DNA of 64,000 nucleotides from Acinetobacter pecorum (lineage in GTDB: Bacteria > Pseudomonadota > Gammaproteobacteria > Pseudomonadales > Moraxellaceae): positions 62,001-126,000 of the forward strand of contig NZ_JACSPT010000007.1 in NCBI RefSeq assembly GCF_014837015.1, written 5' to 3'. The notes beneath the pieces were generated by a model. It searched no databases, was not told the DNA's origin, and saw only the letters and a list, made by a program, of their open reading frames with translations. The position numbers were made by a program, and so were the translations under genes. Below, piece by piece: positions 53,595-63,627 of this stretch; positions within the stretch are counted from its first letter, which is position 1, and the number at the start of each line of letters is the position of its first letter.

Positions 53595-54305
53595 TTAACG
53601 ACCAGTTTCATCATTCCATAACAACTTGTGCAGTTGTAACTGGAAACGAACAGGGAGATGGTCTTCTAAAATCCATTGAGCTAAGTCACGTGCCAATTGT
53701 GGTAAATGAACTGCACCTTTTTCTACCGCAAATGCAGGCGAAAACCAAACTGTACTGACTTTCTCTTGAAGTTGATACTGTTCAAGCTGCTGCTTTGACC
53801 ATTCATAATCCTCACGATTGCAAATGACAAACTTGATTTGATCGTGTGCAGTTAAATGATCGAGATTAGCAAGCAAATTTCGTGCAACTTCACCTGAAGT
53901 GGGTGTTTTTAAGTCGAGGACTTTGGAAACACGTGAATCCACCTTGGACACATCTAAAGCCCCACTGGTTTCAAGTGAAACCTGACATCCTAAATCTGCC
54001 AGACGCTGCATCAGGGGCAGGGCATTGGGCTGTGCCAGAGGTTCGCCACCGGTCACACAGACATAAGGTGTTTTAAAATCAAGCGTAGTCTGGATAATAT
54101 CTTCCAGAGACTGACGCTCGCCACCTTCAAAGGAATAGGTGGTGTCACAGTAGCTACAACGTAGTGGACAACCGGTTAAACGGATAAATACCGTTGGCAG
54201 TCCTGCGGCATTGGCTTCACCTTGTAATGAATAGAAAATCTCCGTAATGCGTAAACCCGCAGACGGATCAGAAACTGGGATTGCAGAAGATCGAAGCGTA
54301 TTCAT
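53595..54305 (-). CDS. queE: 7-carboxy-7-deazaguanine synthase QueE
   Basis: 236 residues from ATG 54305. Radical-SAM cluster motif CPLRCSYC (CX3CX2C) lies in VFIRLTGCPLRCSYCDTTYSF, preceded by ITEIFYSLQGEANAAGLPTVF, which is diagnostic of QueE; VCVTGGEPLAQ is the SAM-binding GGE motif. It contracts CPH4 to CDG in queuosine synthesis, immediately before QueC. No queD is in the window. Confidence 0.95.
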   Translation of the reverse strand: MNTLRSSAIPVSDPSAGLRITEIFYSLQGEANAAGLPTVFIRLTGCPLRCSYCDTTYSFEGGERQSLEDIIQTTLDFKTPYVCVTGGEPLAQPNALPLMQRLADLGCQVSLETSGALDVSKVDSRVSKVLDLKTPTSGEVARNLLANLDHLTAHDQIKFVICNREDYEWSKQQLEQYQLQEKVSTVWFSPAFAVEKGAVHLPQLARDLAQWILEDHLPVRFQLQLHKLLWNDETGR

Positions 54306-54343
54306 AACAAAACTAACCAATGAAAAATAAATAACCGGGTATA

Positions 54344-54381
54344 AAAATAAAAATCCCTACGATTATTACTAATCGTAGAGA
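54344..54381 (-). terminator. Intrinsic terminator after dapD
   Basis: On the minus strand TCTCTACGATTA-GTAA-TAATCGTAGGGA followed by TTTTTATTTTT; a 12-bp stem with one G-U pair. Just upstream of it, 54382-54421 can form further stems (GGAGC/GCTCC, ACACA/TGTGT, GAGGA/TCCTC). Confidence 0.75.
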
Positions 54382-54436
54382 CGAGGAGCGGTTGAAGCTC
54401 CGATGAACACAAATGTGTCCTCTAAGTTAAGACATC

Positions 54437-55258
54437 TTAGTCTTCGCGTAATAGATCGTTCAAGCTTGTTTTAGAACGAGTTTGTGCATCAACTTTTTTC
54501 ACGATAATGGCAGCATACAGGCTGTAAGTACCACATTTAGATGGAAGGCTACCCGCAACAACAACCGAACCTGCTGGTACGCGACCATAATGGATTTCGC
54601 CAGTTGCGCGGTCATAAATCTTGGTCGACTGGCCAATGAATACACCCATTGAAATTACCGAGCCTTCTTCCACGATTACGCCTTCCACGATTTCAGAGCG
54701 TGCACCGATAAAGCAGTTATCTTCAATAATGGTTGGATTTGCTTGAAGTGGCTCAAGAACACCACCAATGCCCACACCACCTGACAAGTGTACATTTTTA
54801 CCAATTTGCGCACATGAACCGACAGTTGCCCAGGTATCTACCATTGTGCCTTCATCGACATAAGCACCGATGTTGACATAAGAAGGCATCAAGATCACAC
54901 CTTTAGCCTGGAAAGAACCCTTACGTGCTACTGCAGGCGGTACAACACGTACACCCGCTGCCTTGAATTGTTCTTCAGACCAGCCTGAGAATTTAGTATC
55001 TACTTTGTCATAGAAACGAAGATCACAAGCTTCCATTGGTTTGTTGTCGTTTAATTTAAATGATAACAATACTGCTTTTTTAATCCATTGATGAACAACC
55101 CATTCACCATCGATTTTTTCAGCAACACGTAAAGTACCATTGTCTAGACCAGCAATTACTTCCTCAACTGCTTGACGAATTTCAGCAGAGCAATCTGCAG
55201 CTGTAAAATTTGCACGGTCTTCAAACGCCTGTTCAATGATTGTTGAAAGCTGCGACAT
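54437..55258 (-). CDS. dapD: 2,3,4,5-tetrahydropyridine-2,6-dicarboxylate N-succinyltransferase
   Basis: 273 residues, the family length. An N-terminal helical domain is followed by left-handed beta-helix repeats ([74 protein letters not shown]). It transfers succinyl from succinyl-CoA in lysine and diaminopimelate synthesis. The gene stands alone with its own terminator. Confidence 0.96.
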   Translation of the reverse strand: MSQLSTIIEQAFEDRANFTAADCSAEIRQAVEEVIAGLDNGTLRVAEKIDGEWVVHQWIKKAVLLSFKLNDNKPMEACDLRFYDKVDTKFSGWSEEQFKAAGVRVVPPAVARKGSFQAKGVILMPSYVNIGAYVDEGTMVDTWATVGSCAQIGKNVHLSGGVGIGGVLEPLQANPTIIEDNCFIGARSEIVEGVIVEEGSVISMGVFIGQSTKIYDRATGEIHYGRVPAGSVVVAGSLPSKCGTYSLYAAIIVKKVDAQTRSKTSLNDLLRED

Positions 55259-55578
55259 GATCTTCCTTCCAGAAAAAAATTTTCTAGATTTTACACTATA
55301 TTGCAGGAAAAATAGTTGAAAGCACCAAAAATAGGTGAAAAATAACCAAAACTATAGAAGAGGTAAAATTATTAAAGTGATAATTATTATTTTCCATAAA
55401 ATTAAAGTGTAGGAGAAGTGTTAGAAAATGCTTGCTTCTAAACAAGAAAAATTAATTTGTATCAAAAAATAACAAAAGATTAGCAAAATGTGAATAAAAA
55501 ATATTTTTTAAGTCCTTTATATTGAGCCTATCACGAATAACTAATGATCAAAAATAAGTTCTTTTGAGGAGAGGAATA

Positions 55579-56310
55579 ATGAAACCTTTGAATAATATTT
55601 TAGCAGTATCTATTTTAGCTATAGCCGCTAGTTCTGCTATGGCCGCAGATGAAATTATCGTAACAGATGAGGGCGTTACTGAATTCTCTTTCTTTAAACC
55701 AGCTTCTGTTCGTGCTGAAGTAGGTACTACCGGTTACGGTGGTGCAATTTCCTGGAGTGCTAACCCATATGTAGGCGTCACTTTAGGTTATAACGGTGGT
55801 GATATTTCCTGGTCTGATGATTTATCTATCAATGGAACAAAGTATGATTTGGATCTGGATAACAACCTGACTTACTTGAATGCTGAAATTCGTCCTTGGG
55901 CGAACTGGTTCTATATGGCAGCAGGGGTAGCATATACTGATAATGATTATGGTTTAACTCGCAGTATTGGTGGAGGTAACACTTTAAGTATTGATAACAA
56001 TGATTATCAGCTTGCTCCAGGTGCTACTGAAGGTCGTGTGGATGGTAAACTATCATATAAAAACAGTATTGCACCTTACGTAGGCATTGGTTTTTCACCA
56101 GCCATTACCAACCGTTGGGGTATATTTGGTGAAGTTGGTGCCTATTACAATGGTAACCCAGAAGTTAATTTAACAGCTACTGGTCTTGCGCCTGTAACAG
56201 GTTCCCCTAGTGTAGCGGAAGCAATTCAGAACGAAGAACGCAAAATTCGCGAAGATAACAAGTATGAATGGTTCCCGGTAGCGAAACTCGGTGTAAGCTT
56301 CCGCTTCTAA
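55579..56310 (+). CDS. carO: CarO ornithine/basic amino acid porin (carbapenem-associated OMP)
   Basis: 243 residues from ATG 55579 (GAGGAGAGG just upstream). The signal peptide ends SSAMA^A. The mature protein matches the remembered Acinetobacter CarO pattern: RAEVGTTGYGGA, ANPYVGVTLGYNGGDISW, NGTKYDLDLDNN, YLNAEIRPW, SYKNSIAPYVGIGF, WGIFGEVGAYYNGNP and DNKYEWFPVAKLGVSF ending in Phe, as for a beta-barrel. It takes up ornithine and basic amino acids, and its loss is linked with carbapenem resistance in A. baumannii. The gene appears intact. Its loops differ from the remembered reference, so it is a variant or from another species. Confidence 0.88.
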   Translation: MKPLNNILAVSILAIAASSAMAADEIIVTDEGVTEFSFFKPASVRAEVGTTGYGGAISWSANPYVGVTLGYNGGDISWSDDLSINGTKYDLDLDNNLTYLNAEIRPWANWFYMAAGVAYTDNDYGLTRSIGGGNTLSIDNNDYQLAPGATEGRVDGKLSYKNSIAPYVGIGFSPAITNRWGIFGEVGAYYNGNPEVNLTATGLAPVTGSPSVAEAIQNEERKIREDNKYEWFPVAKLGVSFRF

Positions 56311-56322
56311 GATTTGACCTTA

Positions 56323-56350
56323 AAAAAAACGAGCTTCGGCTCGTTTTTTT
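56323..56350 (+). terminator. Intrinsic terminator of carO
   Basis: A7-ACGAGC-TTCG-GCTCGT-T7, with a stable TTCG tetraloop. Confidence 0.88.
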
Positions 56351-56723
56351 ATGCATTTTTAAAAGTATTTTTAAAATCTTAAACTGGTTTTAAGTCTAGG
56401 ACCCTCTCGTAAAAAGCTATGTATAAATCTATAAGCCGTGTAATAGGCCTATGTGGTATAAACGCAAACTTTAAAATTTTTATTAGATTGACCTGTTACT
56501 ACATCCTAAGTTGCTTGCATCTGTTAGAGAGGTACTACTCTAATATTTGAACTGGTATCTGGAGTGAATGTTGCCCTCGGAGTTCCCGTTCCAGAATTTT
56601 ATAACAAAGGTTTGATCGAATTGTTATACCTGACAGCTGATTTCAGGTTCAACCCAAGTAAAGAGAACTTCAGCTGTAATGAATTTTTCAAAATTAATAT
56701 TTTCAATGCTTGTCTATATAAAA

Positions 56724-56751
56724 ATAAAAAAAGAGGCCACTTAGCCTCTTT
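56724..56751 (-). terminator. Intrinsic terminator of the CysB-type regulator gene
   Basis: On the minus strand AAGAGGC, 6-base loop, GCCTCTT followed by TTTTTATTTTT. Confidence 0.7.
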
Positions 56752-56776
56752 GATCAAAAACTGAAAATCATGCAGT

Positions 56777-57700
56777 TTATTCGTCTGGATAAGCCACTTT
56801 TTTCAGTGCTTTAATATCCGCATCTGGCGAGCAGAGTGAAATAAACTCGTAGCCATAACCACGCAGTAAGTGACCTTTACGTACTGCAATCCAGGTGGTA
56901 TTTACTCCGAAAACATCGGTTTTAATCTGTTTTAAACGGTAATCACGCTCAGGGTCATAAGCCACATCGTTAACGATGCCGACGCCCATATTCATTTCTA
57001 CATAGGTCTTGATCACATCAGCATCAAGAGCAGACATCACAATATCTACATCAAAACCGGCCTCTTCAAAAGCGGTGTCAATCTTGGAGCGACCGGTAAA
57101 ACCACCATGGTAGGTAATGATCGGATAATTTGCCAAGTCTTCGATAGTGACTTTTTCTTTCTGGGTCAGAGGATGATTCTGTGGGGTAATAATACTGTGC
57201 TGCCAGTTATAGTAAGGCACACTGGCCAGATTATCTTCAGTGGTGAGTGCTTCAGTTGCAATACCGATATCCGCCTGACCTTGCAGCAGCATTTCCGTGA
57301 TTTCAACCGGGCTTGCCTGTTGTAAAATCAGGTGAACTTTGGGGAATTCTTTTTTAAACTGACTGACAATCGGCGGCAGCACATAACGTGCCTGCGTATG
57401 CGTGGTCGCTATGGTCAAGGTGCCTTCATCGACTTTGTTAAAATCATCAGCCAGACGTTTGATATTGTCAGCATCAACCAGCATGCGTTCCACAATCCCT
57501 AAAAGTGCCTGACCTGGCTCAGTTAAGCCTAACAAACGTTTACCCTTACGGATAAAGAGCTGCACCCCGAGTTCATCTTCCAGATCTTTAATGTGCTTAC
57601 TTACCCCAGACTGTGAGGTATAAAGTGCAGCTGAAGCTTCAGTTAAGTTAAAGTTCTGTCTAACTGTTTCTCGTATAATTCTTAATTGTTGAAAATTCAT
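56777..57700 (-). CDS. cysB: CysB-type LysR regulator of sulfur assimilation
   Basis: 307 residues. The N terminus MNFQQLRIIRETVRQNFNLTEASAALYTSQSGVSKHIKDLEDELG is typical of CysB/Cbl, and the effector domain has TTHTQARYVLPPIV, a CysB landmark for sulfate or N-acetylserine binding. It lies 54 bases downstream of cysA in the same direction, so it probably regulates the sulfate uptake genes. Whether it is CysB or the closely related Cbl is not decided by sequence alone. Confidence 0.82.
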   Translation of the reverse strand: MNFQQLRIIRETVRQNFNLTEASAALYTSQSGVSKHIKDLEDELGVQLFIRKGKRLLGLTEPGQALLGIVERMLVDADNIKRLADDFNKVDEGTLTIATTHTQARYVLPPIVSQFKKEFPKVHLILQQASPVEITEMLLQGQADIGIATEALTTEDNLASVPYYNWQHSIITPQNHPLTQKEKVTIEDLANYPIITYHGGFTGRSKIDTAFEEAGFDVDIVMSALDADVIKTYVEMNMGVGIVNDVAYDPERDYRLKQIKTDVFGVNTTWIAVRKGHLLRGYGYEFISLCSPDADIKALKKVAYPDE

Positions 57701-57722
57701 GATTTTCTTTACCCTTTAAGAG

Positions 57723-57746
57723 GATGGGGTATTTTAAAACCCCATC
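57723..57746 (-). promoter_or_regulatory. Perfect 8-bp hairpin between cysA and the CysB-type gene
   Basis: GATGGGGT, 8-base loop, ACCCCATC. On the minus strand the hairpin is followed by CTCTTAAAGGG, not a T run, so it is more likely an RNA stability or processing element than a full terminator. Confidence 0.4.
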
Positions 57747-57754
57747 TTTTGATC

Positions 57755-58816
57755 TTAAGCGACCTGGTTTTCAAATAGATGCAAGTTAACTGCACTTAAC
57801 CACACGGTTTGATTTGGGCGGAATTGATGTGCTCTCGCTTCATCAGGTGTGAGTAAAATTTCAATCAGGTTGCCTTGTCGATCATTCAGTTCTGCAACCA
57901 CTTTGCCAGCAATCCACAATTCACGAATAAAGGTGGCCTGAATTGCATTGTCATGTGGCTGCGCATGAATGCGTAAGTCATCTGGACGTGCGAATAAAAT
58001 AACTTCGCCTTGAGCAGCATTTTTTGCACCCTCAAACTGGATGCGGTCTTCACCGAGCTGGAGGAGGCCACCATGATTCTGACCTTCAAAACGATTTGCC
58101 TGACCCAAAAAGTCAAATACAAATGGCGTTTTCGGTGTTTCATAGACTTCACGTGGTGAACCGATTTGCTCCACATCACCTTTGTTCATCACTACGATCT
58201 GATCCGCAACTTCAAGTGCTTCTTCCTGATCATGAGTTACAAAGATCGATGTAATATGCAGTTCATCATGCAGGGTACGTAACCAGCGACGTAGCTCTTT
58301 ACGGACTTTGGCATCCAGTGCACCAAAAGGTTCATCCAGTAATAATACACGTGGTTCAACTGCCAGAGCACGTGCCAGTGCAATACGTTGACGCTGCCCC
58401 CCAGAAAGCTGGGCTGGATAACGATCAGCCAGGAAACCAAGCTGAACCAAGTCAAGTAAACGCGTCACACGTTTTTTAATTTCAGCTTCTGATGGACGGG
58501 TTTTACGTGGGCGCACACGCAGGCCAAAGGCAATATTGTCAAATACCGTCATATGGCGGAACAGGGCATAGTGCTGGAATACAAAGCCGACTTCACGCTC
58601 CCGTACATGCACATTGGTAGCATCTTCGCCCTCAAGAATGACCTGACCGCCATCTGCCGATTCCAGACCAGCAATAATACGTAGCAGGGTGGTTTTACCA
58701 CAGCCTGATGGACCCAGTAGAGCCACTAACTGACCATCCGGGAAATCTAGTGAAATGTTTTTCAGTGCATGGAATGCACCAAAGTGTTTTTCAATATTTT
58801 TAACTTGAATACTCAT
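57755..58816 (-). CDS. cysA: Sulfate/thiosulfate ABC transporter ATPase CysA
   Basis: 353 residues. Walker [13 protein letters not shown]-loop [22 protein letters not shown], signature [16 protein letters not shown], Walker [13 protein letters not shown] and H-loop [11 protein letters not shown] are all present. A TOBE-like C-terminal domain (about 240-353) ends in [12 protein letters not shown]. It powers sulfate import by CysT and CysW, encoded just upstream. Confidence 0.95.
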   Translation of the reverse strand: MSIQVKNIEKHFGAFHALKNISLDFPDGQLVALLGPSGCGKTTLLRIIAGLESADGGQVILEGEDATNVHVREREVGFVFQHYALFRHMTVFDNIAFGLRVRPRKTRPSEAEIKKRVTRLLDLVQLGFLADRYPAQLSGGQRQRIALARALAVEPRVLLLDEPFGALDAKVRKELRRWLRTLHDELHITSIFVTHDQEEALEVADQIVVMNKGDVEQIGSPREVYETPKTPFVFDFLGQANRFEGQNHGGLLQLGEDRIQFEGAKNAAQGEVILFARPDDLRIHAQPHDNAIQATFIRELWIAGKVVAELNDRQGNLIEILLTPDEARAHQFRPNQTVWLSAVNLHLFENQVA

Positions 58817-58827
58817 GTGGGCATTCC

Positions 58828-59721
58828 TTAAGAAACTGTTAAATCATCATTACGTTTGTCTTGTTTTTCCTGGCGCAGTTCTACCCAGGTTTTTAGAACC
58901 AAGGTCACAATTGCGAGGAGAGCCAGAAGTGAAGACACGGCAAACGCAGCACTGAAAGTATATTCGTTATAGAGAATCTCGACGTGAAGCGGCAAGGTAT
59001 TGGTTTCGCCGCGGATATGACCAGAAACCACCGATACTGCACCAAACTCGCCCATGGCACGTGCATTACATAGAATTACACCGTAGATCAGGCCCCACTT
59101 GATGTTTGGCAGGGTCACTTTCCAGAAAGTCTGCCAGCCAGAAGCACCGAGTACAATTGCCGCTTCTTCTTCTTCAGTACCTTGTGCTTCCATTAACGGA
59201 ATCAGCTCACGGGCAACAAAAGGTACGGTAATGAAGACGGTTGCCAGAACAATCGCAGGCACCGCGTACAGGATCTTGATGTCATTGTCCATCAGCCAGG
59301 AACCCATCCAGCCTTGGGTACCAAAAATCAGTACCAGCATTAACCCGGCAATTACGGGTGAAACCGAGAAAGGCATATCGATCAGGGTGGTGAGGAATGA
59401 CTTGCCACGGAAATTAAACTTGGCCACTGACCATGCAGCAGCAACACCAAATATGACATTGAGTGGTACTGCGATTGCAGCAGTCAACAGGGTGAGTTTC
59501 ACTGCCGACAAGGTATCCGGATGTACCAGAGCCTGGGTATAAACACCTATTCCCTGTTTGAAAGCTTCTACAAAAACCAGAATCAGCGGCAGAATCAGAC
59601 AGCTCAAAAAGAAAAGCAGTGCAATGGTAATCAGGGTATAACGTACCCAGGTTGGCTCGCGGGTTGCATCACGGGATTGCAGCTTTTCAGCCAGCGCATT
59701 GCTGTTGGTATTTAAACTCAT
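58828..59721 (-). CDS. cysW: Sulfate ABC transporter permease CysW
   Basis: 297 residues with about six helices. The EAA-like loop ([57 protein letters not shown]) is characteristic of CysW. It forms the channel with CysT. It overlaps the cysT stop by four bases and precedes cysA by 11 bases. Confidence 0.95.
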   Translation of the reverse strand: MSLNTNSNALAEKLQSRDATREPTWVRYTLITIALLFFLSCLILPLILVFVEAFKQGIGVYTQALVHPDTLSAVKLTLLTAAIAVPLNVIFGVAAAWSVAKFNFRGKSFLTTLIDMPFSVSPVIAGLMLVLIFGTQGWMGSWLMDNDIKILYAVPAIVLATVFITVPFVARELIPLMEAQGTEEEEAAIVLGASGWQTFWKVTLPNIKWGLIYGVILCNARAMGEFGAVSVVSGHIRGETNTLPLHVEILYNEYTFSAAFAVSSLLALLAIVTLVLKTWVELRQEKQDKRNDDLTVS

Positions 59722-60551
59722 CGTGCAGTTCTCCCGGTACGGCGGCTTGCCCAGGCTTGCAGTAAGTTAATCAGGAACAGCAAGACAAAAGAAATCAGCA
59801 ACATCACTACTGCAATGGTGGTTGCACCTGCATAGTCATATTCTTCCAGGCGAGAAATAATCATTAAGGGGGCAATTTCTGTTTCAAAAGGCTGGTTACC
59901 AGCAATAAATATCACGGAGCCATATTCACCAACACCACGGGCGAAGGCCAAAGCGAAGCCAGTGATCAGCGCAGGCAGAAGGATTGGAAAAATCACTTTG
60001 GTGATAATCTGAAAACGGTTGGCACCCAGTGCAGAAGCCGCTTCTTCCAGTTCAGTTTCCAGATCACTCAGTACCGGTTGGACGGTACGCACTACAAAAG
60101 GCAGACCAATAAAGATCAGCGCTAATGTAATACCAATCGGGGTATAGGCGACTTTGATACCGATCGGTTCTAGATATTGACCAATCCAGCCGGTCGGTGC
60201 ATATAAAGAGGTCAGGGCAATACCCGCAACCGCGGTGGGTAAGGCAAATGGCAAATCTACCAAAGCATCGACAAGACGCTTGCCCGGAAAGCTGTAACGT
60301 ACCAGACACCAGGCCAGTAACAGGCCAAATACTACATTTACCAGTGCGGCAAAAATCGCTGCGCTGAAACTGAGTTGCAGTGATTTTTGGATACGTTCAG
60401 AGCTCAGGATCTCCCATAAGCCTTCCCAGCCAATGCCTAGTGATTTAATAAAAACAGCAGACAGGGGGATCAGAACGATTAATGACAAATACGCTAGGGT
60501 AAAGCCTAGAGAAAGACCAAATCCTGGCAGCACTCGGGATCGCTGCGACAT
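59718..60551 (-). CDS. cysT: Sulfate ABC transporter permease CysT (CysU)
   Basis: 277 residues with six helices. Family features are [22 protein letters not shown] at the N terminus, [16 protein letters not shown] and the EAA loop in [56 protein letters not shown]. It is followed by cysW with a 4-base overlap. The spacer to the upstream hydrolase is 85 bases. Confidence 0.95.
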   Translation of the reverse strand: MSQRSRVLPGFGLSLGFTLAYLSLIVLIPLSAVFIKSLGIGWEGLWEILSSERIQKSLQLSFSAAIFAALVNVVFGLLLAWCLVRYSFPGKRLVDALVDLPFALPTAVAGIALTSLYAPTGWIGQYLEPIGIKVAYTPIGITLALIFIGLPFVVRTVQPVLSDLETELEEAASALGANRFQIITKVIFPILLPALITGFALAFARGVGEYGSVIFIAGNQPFETEIAPLMIISRLEEYDYAGATTIAVVMLLISFVLLFLINLLQAWASRRTGRTAR

Positions 60552-60636
60552 GATTACTCCTCAAAAGAGAGAATGCTCGTTAAAAATAACCAGCGAAATT
60601 AGAAAATAAATTTGGCACAAGCATAGTTTGCAGCGA

Positions 60637-61242
60637 CTAAAATGCAAATTTAAAATAATACTTGCTATCATCAACTTTACTGATATAAGGCATAGCGTTT
60701 TCTGAAATCAAATATTGTTTAATTTCGGGAAAAGGACCGAAGCCTGAAGCGACATTGACATGACCGACTGCCCCCAGATTGACCGGTTTGATTTTCCAGG
60801 CCTGGGCCAGTAAGTGCGCATCTTCAAAGCTTAACCATGGATCATTTTCACTGATCAATAATTTGGTAGGTACTTGAAGTTTGAGCTGTTGAAAATAGGC
60901 GCTGTAGTCTGTTTGACTATCACGCGCAAAACCATTTTCCCCAAATCGTGCCGGATTAGCTGGAGCTACCAATAGCAGATTTTTTACTTTTGCATTGAGT
61001 TCCGGATGTTGGGCAAGGGCAGCTACACTGGTCAGACAGCCAAAGCTGTGTGCCACAATCTGTACGTCTTCTGGAATAGCTTGCAGGATATTGACAAATT
61101 CAATGATCCATTTCTGCAAAACCGGATGATTCCAATCCTTTTGTTGCACACGAGAGCATCGAGTTAGCCGTTGTTGTAACCATGTTTGCCAGTGATTGTA
61201 TTCGCTACCACCGACACCTGGAACAATAAGCGTATGGGTCAT
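60637..61242 (-). CDS. RBBP9/YdeN-family serine hydrolase within the sulfate locus
   Basis: 201 residues. LIVPGVGGSEYNHWQTWLQQRL, the nucleophile elbow VAHSFGCL (Ser near 67), ENDPWLSFEDA (Asp) and AVGHVNVASGFGPFPE (His) match the RBBP9/YdeN alpha/beta hydrolase family. GAGGAGC lies before ATG 61242, only 29 bases from the sbp stop, so it belongs to the sulfate operon by spacing. Substrate unknown. A role in releasing sulfur from esters is only a guess from position. Confidence 0.8.
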   Translation of the reverse strand: MTHTLIVPGVGGSEYNHWQTWLQQRLTRCSRVQQKDWNHPVLQKWIIEFVNILQAIPEDVQIVAHSFGCLTSVAALAQHPELNAKVKNLLLVAPANPARFGENGFARDSQTDYSAYFQQLKLQVPTKLLISENDPWLSFEDAHLLAQAWKIKPVNLGAVGHVNVASGFGPFPEIKQYLISENAMPYISKVDDSKYYFKFAF

Positions 61243-61271
61243 ATCAATGCTCCTCAGAGACCAGCTGTGAA

Positions 61272-62285
61272 TTACTTTGCGCTGTTTGCCTTTACAATTT
61301 GATCAAACACGCCACCATTTTCAAAATGTGTTTTCTGCACTTTATCCCAGCCCCCAAATTCCTGATCAATGGTGACAAGTTTTAATGGCTTAAATACCTG
61401 GCTGTATTTGGCCAGAACTTTGGCAGTACGTGGACGATAGAAGTTACGTGCCGAAATTTCCTGACCAAGGGGGGAATACAGGAAGTTTAAATAACCCTGA
61501 GCCAGGTATTTGTTGCCTTTTTTAGCAGCATTTTTTTCTACAATCGCAACCGGCGGCTCAGCCAGAATCGACAGTGATGGGGTTACAATTTCAAACTTGC
61601 CCGGCTGTTCACGAAGGGCAAGATGCGCCTCATTTTCCCAAGCCAGTAAAACATCCCCAATCCCGCGTTCAGCAAAAGTCGTGGTTGAGCCACGTGCTCC
61701 AGAATCTAGCACTTTGGTATTTTTATAGATTTTACGGACAAATTCTTGCGCAGTTTTATCGTTTCCACCTGCCTGATGCTTGGCCCAAGCCCATGCAGCC
61801 AGATAATTCCAGCGCGCACCGCCTGAGGTTTTCGGGTTTGGCGTAATGATCGCTACACCGGGTTTAACCAGATCTCCCCAGTCTTTAATCCCTTTGGGAT
61901 TGTTTTTGCGCACCAGGAAAACGATAGTTGAAGTATAGGGTGTCGAGTTATTGGGTAAATTCTTTTGCCAGTCTGCAGGTAACAGTTTGGCTTTCGCTTC
62001 CAGTACATCAATATCAGCGGCCAGAGCTAATGTCACGACATCGGCATCCAGTCCATCAATTACCGCGCGAGCCTGTTTGCCTGAACCGCCATGCGATTGC
62101 TTAAAATTGATTTTTTGACCGGTACGGCTTTCCCAGTATTTGCCAAAATTCTTATTTACATCTTCATACAGTTCACGGGTCGGATCATAGGATACATTGA
62201 GAAAATCACGTGCTGCTGCACCAAATGAGGTTACCGAGATAACAGCTGCTAAAACCCCAAGTTTTAATGTATTTGAAATGCTCAT
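61272..62285 (-). CDS. sbp: Sulfate-binding periplasmic protein (copy 1)
   Basis: 338 residues from ATG 62285; 17 codons of open frame upstream are not signal-like. The signal peptide ends GAAA^R. Mature part: [50 protein letters not shown] and [19 protein letters not shown], the sulfate-binding fold. It delivers sulfate to CysTWA. It is a close paralogue of the next gene upstream, the two differing mainly at the ends and in scattered residues. Confidence 0.95.
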   Translation of the reverse strand: MSISNTLKLGVLAAVISVTSFGAAARDFLNVSYDPTRELYEDVNKNFGKYWESRTGQKINFKQSHGGSGKQARAVIDGLDADVVTLALAADIDVLEAKAKLLPADWQKNLPNNSTPYTSTIVFLVRKNNPKGIKDWGDLVKPGVAIITPNPKTSGGARWNYLAAWAWAKHQAGGNDKTAQEFVRKIYKNTKVLDSGARGSTTTFAERGIGDVLLAWENEAHLALREQPGKFEIVTPSLSILAEPPVAIVEKNAAKKGNKYLAQGYLNFLYSPLGQEISARNFYRPRTAKVLAKYSQVFKPLKLVTIDQEFGGWDKVQKTHFENGGVFDQIVKANSAK

Positions 62286-62460
62286 CTGGACTGAATCTCT
62301 GATATGTTCTGTAACATAAGTGCAGAATAAACTCATTCTTTATGCATAAAAAATAATTAAAAATGAATTTTATATGAAAAAAAGAGATAAATAACCTCTT
62401 AAGTGTTTGAAATAAGAATGGCCTTATGAATAAAGGCCATAATGAACTGCATTTAAAGTA

Positions 62461-63468
62461 TTATTTTGCGTGATTGGCTTTAACAATCTGGTCAAACACA
62501 CCGCCATTGTCAAAATGCTGTTTCTGAACTTTGGTCCAGCCACCAAACTCTTTATCAATGGTTACCAGCTTCAATGGCTTGAATACATTATTGTGCTGCT
62601 TCAGGACATTCGCATTACGTGGACGGTAAAAGTTTTTCGCCGCCACAGTTTGCCCAGCAGGTGAATAGAGGTAATTTAAATAGGCTTTGGCGAGGTTTTC
62701 ATTACCGTCTTTTTTTGCATTTTTTTCTACAATCGCCACCGGTGGTTCAGCCAGAATAGACAGAGAAGGGGTAATAATCTCAAATTTACCCGGTTGTTCA
62801 CGGACAGCTAAATGCGCTTCGTTTTCCCAGGCCAGTAATACATCCCCAATCCCACGTTCAGCAAAAGTCGTTGTGGCACCGCGTGCTCCAGAATCCAGTA
62901 CTTTGGTCTGTTTATAGATTTGACGCACAAAGTCTTGTGCTTTAGCATCATTGCCACCTTTTTGATGTTTGGCCCATGCCCAGGCAGCCAGATAATTCCA
63001 GCGTGCACCACCTGAAGTTTTTGGGTTCGGGGTAATAATGTCTACGCCCGGTTTAACCAGATCTCCCCAGTCTTTGATCCCTTTTGGATTGCCTTTATGT
63101 ACAAGGAAAACGATAGTTGAAGTATAGGGTGTCGAATTCTGCGGGAATTTCTTTTGCCAGTCTTTAGGCAGCAAACCTCGTTCTGCAATCTCATCAATAT
63201 CTGCTGCCAGTGCCAGTGTCACAACATCGGCATCCAGTCCGTCAATCACGGCACGTGCCTGTTTGCCTGAACCACCATGTGACTGTTTATAGTTAATATC
63301 CTGACCGGTGGTTTTTTTCCAGTATGCGCTGAATTCCTTATTGAAATTATCATATAATTCACGAGTCGGGTCATATGAAACGTTTAGGAAATCTTTTGCA
63401 GAGACACTAAAAGCGCTTGCTGATACCAGTGCTGCCAATACCCCAATTTTTAATTTACGAATGCTCAT
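62461..63468 (-). CDS. sbp: Sulfate-binding periplasmic protein (copy 2)
   Basis: 335 residues from ATG 63468, with GAGG 6-7 bases upstream; the frame upstream to 63507 is not used. The signal peptide ends SVSA^K. It has the same motifs as copy 1 ([42 protein letters not shown]). It is the first gene of the locus, separated from copy 1 by about 175 bases. Confidence 0.95.
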   Translation of the reverse strand: MSIRKLKIGVLAALVSASAFSVSAKDFLNVSYDPTRELYDNFNKEFSAYWKKTTGQDINYKQSHGGSGKQARAVIDGLDADVVTLALAADIDEIAERGLLPKDWQKKFPQNSTPYTSTIVFLVHKGNPKGIKDWGDLVKPGVDIITPNPKTSGGARWNYLAAWAWAKHQKGGNDAKAQDFVRQIYKQTKVLDSGARGATTTFAERGIGDVLLAWENEAHLAVREQPGKFEIITPSLSILAEPPVAIVEKNAKKDGNENLAKAYLNYLYSPAGQTVAAKNFYRPRNANVLKQHNNVFKPLKLVTIDKEFGGWTKVQKQHFDNGGVFDQIVKANHAK

Positions 63469-63627
63469 TTTTGCCTCAAGTTTTTTAGCTTTTGTTAGAT
63501 GAGGCAAGAATAGCTTGAGTTTTTTTGCATAAAAAATAATTAAAAAAGAATTGGATGTGAGTAAAAGAGATATATAGGTGAAGCCTGGATATTACTGCCC
63601 AATTTATATTTTAGAGACCGTAAAAAT

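Larger units (their letters stand above)
56311..56776. other. Intergenic region after carO
   Basis: Between two terminators no supported gene is seen in about 470 bases. A 66-codon plus-strand frame at 56564-56764 has no ribosome site and ends inside a terminator. A small hairpin TTAGAG/CTCTAA near 56524-56543 is the only visible structure. Confidence 0.5.

Noticed and set aside
56564..56764. 66-codon plus-strand frame after carO
   Set aside because: No ribosome site, no protein-like pattern, and it runs into the terminator of the gene on the other strand.
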